Part shown: positions 26,000 through 34,786 of the stretch, one piece after another
Layout: every line of letters begins with the position of its first letter
Numbering within the stretch: position 1 is the first letter of the stretch
Source: Variovorax boronicumulans
GTDB taxonomy: Bacteria; Pseudomonadota; Gammaproteobacteria; Burkholderiales; Burkholderiaceae_C
DNA: 64,000 bases
NCBI RefSeq assembly: GCF_030812215.1
Contig: NZ_JAUSSG010000009.1
Span: forward strand, 1 to 64,000
Direction: 5' to 3'
Made by a program: the position numbers and the translations under genes
The notes under the pieces: generated by a model
Told to the model about the DNA's origin: nothing
Database searches by the model: none
What the model saw: the letters and a program-made list of their open reading frames with translations, nothing else

Positions 26000-26821
26000 G
26001 TGAGGCTGGCGCTCGGCATCCGGTACAACGGCCAGGCGTACGAGGGCTGGCAGAGCCAGCGCTCGGGCCGCACGGTGCAGGACAAGCTCGAGGCAGCCCT
26101 CGCGAAGTTCACCGCTGATCCGTCCGGGCGCATCGCCACGCTGTGCGCCGGCCGCACAGATGCCGGCGTGCATGCGCTGATGCAGGTGGTGCACTTCGAC
26201 ACCGAGGTCGAACGCGAACCCTTCTCCTGGATGCGCGGCACCAACCGCTTCCTGCCCGACGACATCGCGGTGCAGTGGGCCCAGCCGGTGCCCGACGAGT
26301 TCCATTGCCGCGCCAGCGCCCTCGCGCGCCGCTACCTCTACGTGCTGTCGCAATCGCCCGTGCGGCCGAGCCTCGATTCGGGCCGTGTCGGCTGGTCGAT
26401 GCATCCGCTCGACGGCGAAGCGATGGGAAAAGCCACCGCCATGCTCATCGGCACGCATGACTTCAGTTCGTTCCGCGCCTCGGCCTGCCAGGCCAGGTCG
26501 CCCGTGAAGAACCTGCGCCGCATCGAGATCACGCGGGTCGGTGAAGGCGAGCGCTGCCGCTGGCATTTCGAGTTCGAGGCCGACGCCTTCCTGCACCACA
26601 TGATCCGCAACCTGATGGGCTGCCTCGTGCGCATCGGCCGCGGCGACGAGCGGCCCGAATGGATCGCCGAGGTGCTCGAGGCACGCAGCCGCAAGGTCGC
26701 GGCGCCGACCTTCTCGGCGGATGGCCTGTACTTCCTCGGCCCGTTGTACGACGCCAAGTGGGGTCTGCCGGCCGAGGCCACGCTGCAGGCCGGCGGTGCT
26801 CCTTATGATGGCCCGCCATGA
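26000..26821 (+). CDS. truA: tRNA pseudouridine(38-40) synthase
   Basis: 273 residues from a GTG start (MRLALGIRYNGQAYEGWQSQ). The catalytic Asp is in LCAGRTDAGVHALMQVVHF; ALARRYLYVL and FLHHMIRNLMG are further TruA motifs. Modifies positions 38-40 of the tRNA anticodon arm. The stop overlaps the trpF start by 4 nt (ATGA). Confidence 0.96.
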   Translation: MRLALGIRYNGQAYEGWQSQRSGRTVQDKLEAALAKFTADPSGRIATLCAGRTDAGVHALMQVVHFDTEVEREPFSWMRGTNRFLPDDIAVQWAQPVPDEFHCRASALARRYLYVLSQSPVRPSLDSGRVGWSMHPLDGEAMGKATAMLIGTHDFSSFRASACQARSPVKNLRRIEITRVGEGERCRWHFEFEADAFLHHMIRNLMGCLVRIGRGDERPEWIAEVLEARSRKVAAPTFSADGLYFLGPLYDAKWGLPAEATLQAGGAPYDGPP

Positions 26822-27519
26822 CGTCCTCCCACCCTCGCACCCGCATCAAGATCTGTGGCCTCACGCGTGAGGCCGACGTGGATGCTGCGGTCGAGGCCGG
26901 TGCCGACGCGATCGGCTTCGTGCTCTACGCGAAAAGCCCCCGCGCCGTGACGGCCGAGCGTGCCGCCGAACTCGCCTCGCGCCTGCCCCCCTTCATCACG
27001 CCAGTGCTGCTGTTCGTGAACGAGGACGCTCCCAAAGTCATAGCATCGCTCGCCCGTGTGAAGGGCGCCATCGCGCAGTTCCACGGCGAGGAAACGCCCG
27101 AGCAGTGCGAAGAAGCCAGCGGCCCGGGGCGCTTTCGCTACATGCGCGCCGCCCGGATTCCGCTGGGGGCTGCCGGCGCCGGCTTCGACCTCGTAAAATA
27201 CGCGTCCGATTACTCCCACGCCCAGGCCATCCTGCTCGACGCCCATGTCGAAGGTTATGGCGGTGGCGGCAAGGCTTTCGATTGGTCACTTCTTCCACCC
27301 GCCGTCGACGCTCACCTCGTCTTGAGTGGTGGGCTCACACCTGCAAACGTGAGCGATGGCATTCGCATCCTGCGGACACGCTGCAAGACGCTGTCCGTTG
27401 ATGTGAGCTCGGGCGTCGAAATCGACGGTCCCGGGAACAAGGGCCTGAAGGACGCCGGAAAGATCCGGCAATTCGTCGCCGCAGTCAGAGCGGCAGACGC
27501 CTCGTCCTTCTCCAGTTAG
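26818..27519 (+). CDS. trpF: Phosphoribosylanthranilate isomerase
   Basis: 233 residues, a single TIM barrel. Catalytic Cys in RIKICGLTREADVDAAVEAG and catalytic Asp in SVDVSSGVEIDGPGNKGLKD. Third step of tryptophan synthesis from anthranilate. Translationally coupled to truA; 48 nt before trpB. Confidence 0.97.
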   Translation: MTSSHPRTRIKICGLTREADVDAAVEAGADAIGFVLYAKSPRAVTAERAAELASRLPPFITPVLLFVNEDAPKVIASLARVKGAIAQFHGEETPEQCEEASGPGRFRYMRAARIPLGAAGAGFDLVKYASDYSHAQAILLDAHVEGYGGGGKAFDWSLLPPAVDAHLVLSGGLTPANVSDGIRILRTRCKTLSVDVSSGVEIDGPGNKGLKDAGKIRQFVAAVRAADASSFSS

Positions 27520-27567
27520 CCGCCGCACCCGATCGTCATTCGGGCTGCGGCCCAACGATCGAGAACC

Positions 27568-28854
27568 ATGCAAAGCAATTTCCAGGATTACCAGCAACCC
27601 GACGCCACCGGCCACTTCGGCAACTACGGCGGCACCTTCGCGAGCGAAACGCTCACCCACGCGATCAACGAGCTGCGCGACGCGTACGCCAAGTTCAAGG
27701 AAGACCCGGCGTTCCTCGCCGAATTCCACTACGAGCTCAAGCACTTCGTCGGGCGGCCCTCGCCGATCTACCACGCCGCGCGCACCAGCCGCGAAATGGG
27801 CGGCGCGCAGATCTACCTGAAGCGCGAAGACCTCAACCACACCGGCGCCCACAAGATCAACAACGTGATCGGCCAAGCGATGCTCGCGCGGCGCATGGGC
27901 AAGCCCCGCGTGATCGCCGAGACCGGCGCCGGCCAGCACGGCGTGGCCACCGCCACCATCTGCGCACGCTACGGCCTCGAATGCGTGGTCTACATGGGCA
28001 GCCAGGACGTCAAGCGCCAGAGCCCCAACGTCTATCGCATGAACCTGCTCGGCGCGACCGTGGTGCCCGTCGAATCGGGCAGCAAGACGCTGAAGGACGC
28101 GCTCAACGAGGCGATGCGCGACTGGGTCACCAATGTGGAAAACACCTTCTACATCATCGGCACCGTGGCCGGCCCGCACCCCTATCCGACGATGGTGCGC
28201 GACTTCCAGAGCGTGATCGGCACCGAGTGCATAGCCCAGATGCCCGCCATGCTCGCGGCCGACGGCGTCACCGGCGAAGCCGAGGGCAAGCAGCCCGACG
28301 TGGTGGTCGCCTGCGTGGGCGGCGGCAGCAATGCGATCGGCATCTTCCACCCCTACATTCCGTTCGCCAACACCCGGCTCATCGGCGTGGAAGCGGCGGG
28401 CGAAGGCCTGGACAGCGGCAAGCACGCGGCCTCGATCCTGCGCGGCAGCCCGGGCGTGCTGCACGGCAACCGCACCTACCTGCTGCAGAACGAAGACGGC
28501 CAGATCACCGAGACCCACAGCATCAGCGCCGGCCTCGACTACCCCGGCGTCGGCCCCGAGCATGCGTACCTGGCCGACATCGGCCGCGCCGAATACGTGG
28601 GCGTCACCGACGTCGAGGCGCTAGAAGCCTTCCACTATTTGTGTCGGACGGAGGGCATCATTCCCGCGCTCGAATCCAGCCACGCCGTGGCCTACGCGCT
28701 GAAGCTCGCGAAAACCATGCGCCCGGACCAGTCGATCCTGGTGAACCTCTCGGGCCGCGGCGACAAGGACATCGGCACCGTCGCCGACCTGTCGGGCGTC
28801 GATTTCTACGACCGCCCCTCGATGCGCGGCCTGAGCGTGAAGGGAGGCAAGTGA
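27568..28854 (+). CDS. trpB: Tryptophan synthase beta chain
   Basis: 428 residues. The pyridoxal phosphate Lys is in HTGAHKINNVIGQAMLARRM; the phosphate-binding loop is CVGGGSNAIGIFHPY; FGNYGGTFASETL marks the N-terminus. Condenses indole with serine. The residue run about 1-20 (MQSNFQDYQQPDATGHFG) is normal for betaproteobacteria. The stop overlaps trpA by 1 nt. Confidence 0.98.
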   Translation: MQSNFQDYQQPDATGHFGNYGGTFASETLTHAINELRDAYAKFKEDPAFLAEFHYELKHFVGRPSPIYHAARTSREMGGAQIYLKREDLNHTGAHKINNVIGQAMLARRMGKPRVIAETGAGQHGVATATICARYGLECVVYMGSQDVKRQSPNVYRMNLLGATVVPVESGSKTLKDALNEAMRDWVTNVENTFYIIGTVAGPHPYPTMVRDFQSVIGTECIAQMPAMLAADGVTGEAEGKQPDVVVACVGGGSNAIGIFHPYIPFANTRLIGVEAAGEGLDSGKHAASILRGSPGVLHGNRTYLLQNEDGQITETHSISAGLDYPGVGPEHAYLADIGRAEYVGVTDVEALEAFHYLCRTEGIIPALESSHAVAYALKLAKTMRPDQSILVNLSGRGDKDIGTVADLSGVDFYDRPSMRGLSVKGGK

Positions 28855-29699
28855 TGAGCCGTATTGCCGCTACCTTCAAGGCACTCGAAGCGCAGGGCCG
28901 CAAGGCGCTGATTCCGTACGTCACCGCCGGCTTCCCCTTCGCCGACATCACGCCCGAGCTGATGCACGGCATGGTCGAAGCGGGTGCCGACGTGATCGAG
29001 CTGGGCGTGCCCTTCTCCGACCCGATGGCCGACGGCCCCGTGATCCAGAAGGCCGGCGAAGCCGCACTGGCACTGGGCGTCGGCATGAAGCAGGTGCTCG
29101 CCATCGTCGCCACTTTCCGCCAGAAGGACGCGACCACGCCCGTGGTGCTGATGGGCTATGCGAATCCGGTCGAGCGCTATGACCTCGTGCACGGCAAGAA
29201 GGCCTTCATCCGCGATGCGTCGGCAGCCGGCGTCGACGGGCTGCTGGTGGTCGACTACCCGCCCGAGGAGTGCGAGGCCTTCGCCGCGGACCTGAAGGCG
29301 GCGAACATCGACCTGATCTTCCTGCTGGCGCCCACGAGCACCGACGAGCGCATGGCGCAGGTCGCGCGCATCGCGAGCGGTTATGTCTACTACGTGTCGC
29401 TCAAGGGCGTGACGGGCGCGGGCCACCTGGACACCGAGGCGGTCGGCCAGATGATCCCGCGCATCCGCCAGCATGTGAGCATCCCGGTCGGCGTGGGCTT
29501 CGGCATCCGCGACGCACGCACGGCGCAGGCGGTCGGCTCGGCCGCGGACGCCGTCGTGATCGGCACCAAGATCATCCAGCTGATCGACGGGCAACCGCGC
29601 GAGAAGGTGGTGCCCGCGGTGCGTGAATTCCTCGCCGGCATCCGCGAGGCGCTGGATGCCCTGCCGGCGGCTACCCCCAAGAATGCGGCTGGCCGATAA
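28854..29699 (+). CDS. trpA: Tryptophan synthase alpha chain
   Basis: 281 residues. ATG 28854 shares its A with the trpB TGA, giving coupled translation of a 1:1 complex. The catalytic Glu is in ADVIELGVPFSDPMADGPVI and the catalytic Asp in VDGLLVVDYPPEE; phosphate is bound by GFGIRDARTAQ. Releases indole from indole-glycerol phosphate. Confidence 0.98.
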   Translation: MSRIAATFKALEAQGRKALIPYVTAGFPFADITPELMHGMVEAGADVIELGVPFSDPMADGPVIQKAGEAALALGVGMKQVLAIVATFRQKDATTPVVLMGYANPVERYDLVHGKKAFIRDASAAGVDGLLVVDYPPEECEAFAADLKAANIDLIFLLAPTSTDERMAQVARIASGYVYYVSLKGVTGAGHLDTEAVGQMIPRIRQHVSIPVGVGFGIRDARTAQAVGSAADAVVIGTKIIQLIDGQPREKVVPAVREFLAGIREALDALPAATPKNAAGR

Positions 29700-29708
29700 T
29701 CTCGGTTG

Positions 29709-29746
29709 CCCTCACCCCAGCCCCTCTCCCCCAAGGAGAGGGGAGC
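29709..29746. repeat. REP-like palindromic element
   Basis: CCCTCACCCCAGCCCCTCTC followed by the mirrored arm GGAGAGGGG; stem CCCCTCTCC (29721-29729) / GGAGAGGGG (29735-29743). This word is a widespread intergenic repeat in proteobacteria (from memory). It fills the trpA-accD gap; no T-tract follows, so it is not a classical terminator. Confidence 0.65.
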
Positions 29747-29761
29747 TAATTCCGGAGTCCT

Positions 29762-30634
29762 ATGAGCTGGCTTGAAAAACTGCTACCCGCCAAGATCGCA
29801 CAAACCGACCCTGCCGAGCGCCGCCAGGTGCCCGAGGGCCTGTGGATCAAATGCCCGGCCTGCGAAACGGTGCTCTACAAGACCGACCTGGAACACAACC
29901 AGAACGTCTGCCCGAGCTGCAGCCACCATCACCGCATCGGCGCCCGCGCGCGGCTCGACGCTTTTCTCGATGCCGAAGGCCGCTACGAAGTCGGCCAGGA
30001 AGTGCTCCCGGTCGACGCCCTGAAGTTCAAGGACAGTCGCAAGTACCCCGAACGGCTCAAGGAAGCGCTGGAGAACACCGGCGAGACCGACGCCCTGGTC
30101 GTCATCGGCGGCTCGGTGCACAGCATCAACGTGGTCGTTGCCTGCTTCGAATTCGAATTCATGGGCGGCAGCATGGGCAGCGTGGTCGGCGAGCGCTTCG
30201 TGCGTGGCGTCGAGACCGCCATCGAACAGAAGGTGCCGTTCATCTGCTTCACCGCTACCGGCGGCGCGCGCATGCAGGAGGGCCTCCTCTCGCTGATGCA
30301 GATGGCCAAGACCAACGCCGCGCTCACGCGCCTGGCAAAGAAGGGCCTGCCCTACATCAGCGTGCTGACCGACCCGACCATGGGCGGGGTGAGCGCCGGC
30401 TTCGCCTTCGTGGGCGACGTGGTCATTGCAGAACCCAAGGCGCTGATCGGCTTTGCCGGCCCGCGCGTGATCGAATCGACCGTGCGCGTGACGCTGCCCG
30501 AAGGCTTCCAGCGCGCCGAGTTCCTGCAGACCAAGGGCGCAATCGACTTCATCAGCGACCGCCGCGAACTGCGCAAGACCATCGCCAGTACGCTGGCAAT
30601 GCTGCTGCGCCAGCCCGCCGACGCAGTGAGCTGA
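29762..30634 (+). CDS. accD: Acetyl-CoA carboxylase carboxyltransferase beta subunit
   Basis: 290 residues. A four-Cys zinc ribbon at C31-x2-C34-x15-C50-x2-C53 (KCPACETVLYKTDLEHNQN...CPSC) is followed by the crotonase-like carboxyltransferase domain with TATGGARMQEGLLSLMQM and GGVSAGFAFVGDV. It forms malonyl-CoA with AccA. Last of the trp run; unlike many betaproteobacteria, no folC follows directly, a terminator does. Confidence 0.97.
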   Translation: MSWLEKLLPAKIAQTDPAERRQVPEGLWIKCPACETVLYKTDLEHNQNVCPSCSHHHRIGARARLDAFLDAEGRYEVGQEVLPVDALKFKDSRKYPERLKEALENTGETDALVVIGGSVHSINVVVACFEFEFMGGSMGSVVGERFVRGVETAIEQKVPFICFTATGGARMQEGLLSLMQMAKTNAALTRLAKKGLPYISVLTDPTMGGVSAGFAFVGDVVIAEPKALIGFAGPRVIESTVRVTLPEGFQRAEFLQTKGAIDFISDRRELRKTIASTLAMLLRQPADAVS

Positions 30635-30654
30635 ACGCGACAAGCCAAAACAAT

Positions 30655-30690
30655 AGGGCCCGGGTGCAATGCACCCGGGCCCTTTTTTTT
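30655..30690 (+). terminator. Strong rho-independent terminator after accD
   Basis: Perfect 12-bp arms GGGCCCGGGTGC / GCACCCGGGCCC with an AAT loop and eight Ts. Confidence 0.93.
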
Positions 30691-30718
30691 GTTTGTTTGC
30701 TTGCTTGCTTGCCTGCTG
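30683..30718. repeat. Tetranucleotide microsatellite
   Basis: After the T-tract come repeated TTTG then TTGC units (gtttgtttgcttgcttgcttgcctgc). The tract lies in the short gap between the accD terminator and the yggT stop, outside coding sequence. Confidence 0.6.
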
Positions 30719-30722
30719 CGAC

Positions 30723-31283
30723 TCAGAAAGTCAGCTGGTAGGCAAACACCAGCAAATTGCTCAGCACGATCGCAATCACCTGCAGCACCACGATGGCGGC
30801 GAGGGGCGACAGGTCCACGCCGCCGATCAGCGGGATGAAGCGGCGAAACGGTCGAACCAGCGGCTCGGCCAGCCGAGAAATCAGGTCGAGCAGCATCGGC
30901 GAAGCGCCCGGCACCCAGGACAGCACGGCATAGACCACCAGGAGCGCGGTCAACCCCGAAATCGCGAGCTGCAGCAATCCCACCAACGAGACCAGCGGCA
31001 AGGTGGCGATGCGGCCGAGGTTACCGATCAGGAGCCACAGCAGCAGGAACTTCAGCAGCACCAACAGCCAGGCGGCGATCAGGCTCGCCAGGTCCCAGCG
31101 CTTGACCGAGGGCACGATGCGCCGCAGCGGCAGCACGATCCAGTCTGTGATCGCGAAGATGAAGCGCCCGAGCGGATTGCCGAACGGCACCCGGTGGTAC
31201 TGCATGTAGAGACGCAGCAGGCAGGCGCCGCCGAGCAGGCCGACGATCACGTCGAGAAGGAACGAAGGAATCTGGTAGAGCAT
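30723..31283 (-). CDS. yggT: YggT family membrane protein
   Basis: 186 residues; about four to six hydrophobic helices in two YGGT repeats. Repeat 1 includes FGNPLGRFIFAITDWIVLPL; repeat 2 includes SRLAEPLVRPFRRFIP and GVDLSPLAAIVVLQVIAIVL. The mirrored P-(L/F)-RR-I-P motifs are visible in both. Family members are linked to osmotic shock tolerance and cell division, function unsettled. The start MLYQIPSFLLDVIVG is chosen over an upstream in-frame ATG (31418) whose extension overlaps the divergent gene. Confidence 0.9.
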   Translation of the reverse strand: MLYQIPSFLLDVIVGLLGGACLLRLYMQYHRVPFGNPLGRFIFAITDWIVLPLRRIVPSVKRWDLASLIAAWLLVLLKFLLLWLLIGNLGRIATLPLVSLVGLLQLAISGLTALLVVYAVLSWVPGASPMLLDLISRLAEPLVRPFRRFIPLIGGVDLSPLAAIVVLQVIAIVLSNLLVFAYQLTF

Positions 31284-31332
31284 GGGGCGCGGTCGTGAGC
31301 GGAATGCGATGATAGCCATGCAAGGTTTTTCG

Positions 31333-31980
31333 ATGACGACACAGCCCCTTTTGCATTCACTGCCATTGTTCCCGCTCGGTACGGTCCTGTTCCCGGGCGG
31401 CCTGCTTCCTTTGCGCATCTTCGAGGTGCGCTATCTCGACATGATCGGCAAATGCCGCAAGGCCGACGCGCCGTTCGGCGTGGTCAGCCTCACAAGCGGC
31501 AGCGAGGTCCGCAAAGCCGGCGCCGATGCGGAAAGCTTTGCCGCCATCGGCACGCTGGCCGTCATCCGCGAATTCGAATCGCCGCAAAGCGGCCTGCTCC
31601 AGATCGAATGCATCGGCACCCAGCGCTTTCGCGTTCGCAGCACCGAACTGCAGAAGCACGGCCTGTGGGTTGCCGAGGTGGAAGCCGTGATCGAAGACGT
31701 CGCGCTCGAAATTCCCGACGACCTCCGGCACACGGCCGCCGCGCTGCGGCGCCTGGTCGACACGCTCGAAGAACGCCGCAGGGCCCAGGGCGCCGAGACG
31801 GTGCGGCTGCCCATCGGCGAGCCCTACCGGTTCGACGACTGCGGCTGGGTGGCCAATCGCTGGTGCGAGCTGGTGCCGATGCAGCTCGAACTGCGGCAGC
31901 GGTTGATGGAGCTCGACAGCCCGCTGATGCGGCTCGAACTGGTGAGTGATTTGTTGGCGCGTACAGGGATTTCCAGCTGA
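31333..31980 (+). CDS. LON N-terminal (substrate-binding) domain protein
   Basis: 215 residues, a stand-alone LON-N domain without ATPase or protease parts. LHSLPLFPLGTVLFPGGLLP and LRIFEVRYLDMI are the family signature. GLLQIECIGTQRFRVRSTEL fits the second beta-rich half, and the C-terminal helical part ends LVSDLLARTG. Role unknown; possibly peptide or protein binding. Start at ATG 31333, preceded by CAAGG at proper distance; ATGs at 31282 and 31318 are in frame but less likely. Divergent from yggT. Confidence 0.85.
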   Translation: MTTQPLLHSLPLFPLGTVLFPGGLLPLRIFEVRYLDMIGKCRKADAPFGVVSLTSGSEVRKAGADAESFAAIGTLAVIREFESPQSGLLQIECIGTQRFRVRSTELQKHGLWVAEVEAVIEDVALEIPDDLRHTAAALRRLVDTLEERRRAQGAETVRLPIGEPYRFDDCGWVANRWCELVPMQLELRQRLMELDSPLMRLELVSDLLARTGISS

Positions 31981-32073
31981 CCTCCTGCGCCGGAAGCGCG
32001 CCGCGCAACGTTAAGCTCGGGATTCCGGTGCACGATGCGCCGCCCCGACGAGCCGTGACCATGAAAATCCGCC

Positions 32074-32946
32074 ATGCCAGGTCCTGACTACTTCTTTTGC
32101 ATCGCGCACGAACCACCATGGTTCGATCTGCCGGACCACGTCGAAGTCGTTGCCACGGGCAAGTACCAGGCCGACGGTCGTCTGAACATCCGCGACTCGC
32201 AGCGCACCATTGGTACGGGCAGCCTGAACGGCGACAACTTCTATCCCTATCTCACCGGGACCGCGGGGTCGCTGTACATCAGCGAATTGCTCCAGGGCCG
32301 CCCGACGGAGGGTCGATCGGTCTGTGTCTTTCAGTACCGCAAGCTCATTTCGCCGACCCCTATTGGCGAGCCTTCCATCAACTACCCGTTCATGCGCATG
32401 CTGGGCATGCCCTTTGGCAAGGAGCAGGTATCCGAGCTTTTCGCGAGCTACGCGACAGATCTGCTGATGCCGCATCCCTTCATCATGAGCGAAGGGATAC
32501 TGGCCCAGTACGCCGCCTGCCACCATGTCGCGGACTTTCTCCTGCTGTCGCGCATCGCCATCGACCGGCAGGTGCTGCACGAGTCCGAAATCACGACCTT
32601 CTTCGGCGCGGGGATCTTCATTCCGGGCGGAATCGAATTCGGTGTCTTTCCCTGCCATCTCTACATCGGCATCCTGGAGCGCCTGCGTCCGGTCGTGGAT
32701 GAATTCCTGACCCGGCACGCTCCGGTCGACCCGCATGACGGGTATCAACGACGCGCACTGTCTTTCTTCACGGAGCGCCTCACCAGCTATCTGCTGCTCA
32801 AGGAGCTCGGATGGCCCGTTTCGGGCGTCAACCCCGACGGCACGGCCTGCGAGCTGCCTGCGCAGAACATCGGCTACATGTGCACGCTGAGCGAAAACAG
32901 CCAGTACCGCGTATTCGGCCACCCTGGAGAGGGACTTCCAGCATGA
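32074..32946 (+). CDS. Unknown protein heading the CDP-sugar operon (possible glycosyltransferase)
   Basis: 290 residues, soluble, no signal. I do not recognise the family. Visible: PDYFFCIAHEPPWFDLPDHV at the N-terminus, GDNFYPYLTGTAGSLYISEL, an FQYRKLISPTPIG segment, MPHPFIMSEGILAQYAACHH, and FGAGIFIPGGIEFGVFPCHL. The tyrosine/arginine pattern and repeated His-Phe/Pro-Phe words are loosely like DUF4422-type glycan enzymes, but this is weak. Its stop overlaps rfbF by 4 nt (ATGA), so it is the first gene of the sugar operon and probably acts in transferring or tailoring the sugar. A near-consensus ribosome site is absent. Confidence 0.7.
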   Translation: MPGPDYFFCIAHEPPWFDLPDHVEVVATGKYQADGRLNIRDSQRTIGTGSLNGDNFYPYLTGTAGSLYISELLQGRPTEGRSVCVFQYRKLISPTPIGEPSINYPFMRMLGMPFGKEQVSELFASYATDLLMPHPFIMSEGILAQYAACHHVADFLLLSRIAIDRQVLHESEITTFFGAGIFIPGGIEFGVFPCHLYIGILERLRPVVDEFLTRHAPVDPHDGYQRRALSFFTERLTSYLLLKELGWPVSGVNPDGTACELPAQNIGYMCTLSENSQYRVFGHPGEGLPA

Positions 32947-33716
32947 AAGCAGTCATCCTTGCGGGCGGCCTGGGCACGCGCATTTCGGAAGAGACGCACC
33001 TGAAGCCCAAGCCCATGATCGAGATCGGTGCCAAGCCGGTGCTCTGGCACATCATGAAGCTCTACTCGGCCCACGGCATCAACGACTTCGTCATCTGCTG
33101 CGGCTACAAGGGCTATGTGATCAAGGAGTATTTCGCCAACTACTTTCTCCACATGTCCGACGTGACCTTCGACATGCGCAGCAACGAGATGCACGTTCAC
33201 CAGCGCAAGGCGGAGCCCTGGAAGGTGACACTCGTCGATACCGGAGAGGACACGTTGACGGGCGGCCGCCTCAAGCGCGTGGAAAAGTACCTGCAGGATG
33301 ACGATGCGTTCTGCTTCACCTACGGCGACGGCGTGGCGGACATCGACATCGGCAAGCTGATCGCGTTTCACCGCTTGCATGGCCGGCTGGCCACGGTCAC
33401 GGCCGTCCAGCCCGCCGGGCGCTATGGTGCGCTGGAGCGTGACGGCGATGCGGTGCGCGGCTTTATCGAGAAGCCGCGTGGCGACGGCGGCTGGATCAAC
33501 GGCGGCTTCTTCGTGCTGTCGCCGAAATGCATCGACTACATCGATGGCGACCAGGCCAGCTGGGAAGGCGAGCCGTTGGCGAAGATCGCGTCGGACGATC
33601 AGTTGCGAGCCTTCGAGCACGGCGGATTCTGGCAGCCGATGGACACGCTGCGCGACAAGATGCACCTGGAGCAGCTGTGGGCAACCCACACCGCGCCCTG
33701 GAAGGTATGGACATGA
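32943..33716 (+). CDS. rfbF: Glucose-1-phosphate cytidylyltransferase
   Basis: 257 residues, the usual length. Nucleotidyltransferase signature MKAVILAGGLGTRISEETHL and KPKPMIEIGAKPVLWHIMKL; the metal-binding Asp is in FTYGDGVADIDI; GGWINGGFFVL and HGGFWQPMDTLRDK are the CDP-glucose pyrophosphorylase motifs. Makes CDP-glucose from glucose-1-phosphate and CTP. 4-nt overlaps on both sides. Confidence 0.96.
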   Translation: MKAVILAGGLGTRISEETHLKPKPMIEIGAKPVLWHIMKLYSAHGINDFVICCGYKGYVIKEYFANYFLHMSDVTFDMRSNEMHVHQRKAEPWKVTLVDTGEDTLTGGRLKRVEKYLQDDDAFCFTYGDGVADIDIGKLIAFHRLHGRLATVTAVQPAGRYGALERDGDAVRGFIEKPRGDGGWINGGFFVLSPKCIDYIDGDQASWEGEPLAKIASDDQLRAFEHGGFWQPMDTLRDKMHLEQLWATHTAPWKVWT

Positions 33717-34786
33717 ATACCGCGTTCTGGCGTGGCAAGCGGGTTCTGGTCACCGGCCACACGGGCTTCAAGGGCAGCTGGCTCGCGCTCTGGCTGCGAA
33801 GTGCCGGCGCCGAAGTCCACGGCTACGCCTTGCCCCCGCCGACGCAGACCAATCTCTTCACCGAAGCCCGCGTGGCCGATGCGCTGGCCGGGCACACACT
33901 GGGCGACCTGAACGACTTTGCCGCGCTGCAGGACGCGGTCAAGAAGGCGGCGCCCAATGTCGTGTTCCATCTTGCCGCGCAATCGCTGGTGCGCGAGTCC
34001 TACCGCCAGCCGGTGCAAAGCTATGCGACCAATGTCATGGGCACGGTTCATCTGCTGGAAGCCGTGCGCACATGCCCCAGCGTGCGCGCGCTTGTCAGCG
34101 TGACGACCGACAAGGTCTACGAGAACCGCGAATGGGCCTGGGGCTATCGCGAGAACGAGCCGCTCGGCGGGCTGGACCCCTATGCCAGCAGCAAAGCCTG
34201 TGCCGAACTGGTGACGGCCGCCTACCGGGCATCGTTCCTGGCTCAGGCCGGCGTGGCGGTGGCCACGGCGCGTGCCGGCAATGTGATTGGCGGTGGCGAC
34301 TGGGCCGTCGATCGCCTGGTGCCCGATTTCTTTCGTGCCGCCGATGCGGCTCTGCCGCTCGAGGTCCGCCATGTCGGGGCCACGCGTCCGTGGCAGCACG
34401 TGCTGGAGCCGCTCGGCGGCTACCTGCTGCTGGCCGAACATCTGGCCGGCGGCGATCCGGCCTTCACACAGGCCTGGAATTTCGGCCCGGCCGACGACGA
34501 TGCTGTGCCGGTTCGCACACTGCTCGATGCGCTGGTCCGCAAGCTGCCCGAAAGCCGCTGGCACGAAACGCCCGACCACACGGTCCATGAAGCCAACTTC
34601 CTCAAGCTCGACAGCAGCAAGGCGCGCAGCACGCTGGGCTGGCAGCCGCGCTGGAGCCTCGATACCGCGCTCGACAAGACCGTCGAATGGCACCGGGCAT
34701 GGCGCGCCGGCACGGACGTGCAGCAGGTGTGCGAAGCACAGATACAGGCTTACCAGGACGCCGCTCATGGCCCGGTTCGGCATTGA
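33713..34786 (+). CDS. rfbG: CDP-glucose 4,6-dehydratase
   Basis: 357 residues, extended SDR. NAD motif VLVTGHTGFKGSWLALWL, catalytic Thr-Asp-Lys in VTTDKVYENREWAWGYRENE, and the YxxxK motif in DPYASSKACAELV. GADWW-like GGGDWAVDRLVPDFFRAAD and RPWQHVLEPLGGYL are typical for RfbG. Makes CDP-4-keto-6-deoxyglucose. ATG 33713 overlaps the rfbF stop (ATGA) with AAGG upstream; an ATG two codons earlier is possible. Confidence 0.96.
   Translation: MNTAFWRGKRVLVTGHTGFKGSWLALWLRSAGAEVHGYALPPPTQTNLFTEARVADALAGHTLGDLNDFAALQDAVKKAAPNVVFHLAAQSLVRESYRQPVQSYATNVMGTVHLLEAVRTCPSVRALVSVTTDKVYENREWAWGYRENEPLGGLDPYASSKACAELVTAAYRASFLAQAGVAVATARAGNVIGGGDWAVDRLVPDFFRAADAALPLEVRHVGATRPWQHVLEPLGGYLLLAEHLAGGDPAFTQAWNFGPADDDAVPVRTLLDALVRKLPESRWHETPDHTVHEANFLKLDSSKARSTLGWQPRWSLDTALDKTVEWHRAWRAGTDVQQVCEAQIQAYQDAAHGPVRH

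Noticed and set aside
23147..26599. 1150-codon minus-strand open frame
   Set aside because: Antisense to fimV and truA; Arg/Gly/Cys-rich low-complexity translation.
30669..31298. Gln/His-rich 209-codon plus-strand frame
   Set aside because: Antisense to yggT and starting inside the accD terminator T-tract.
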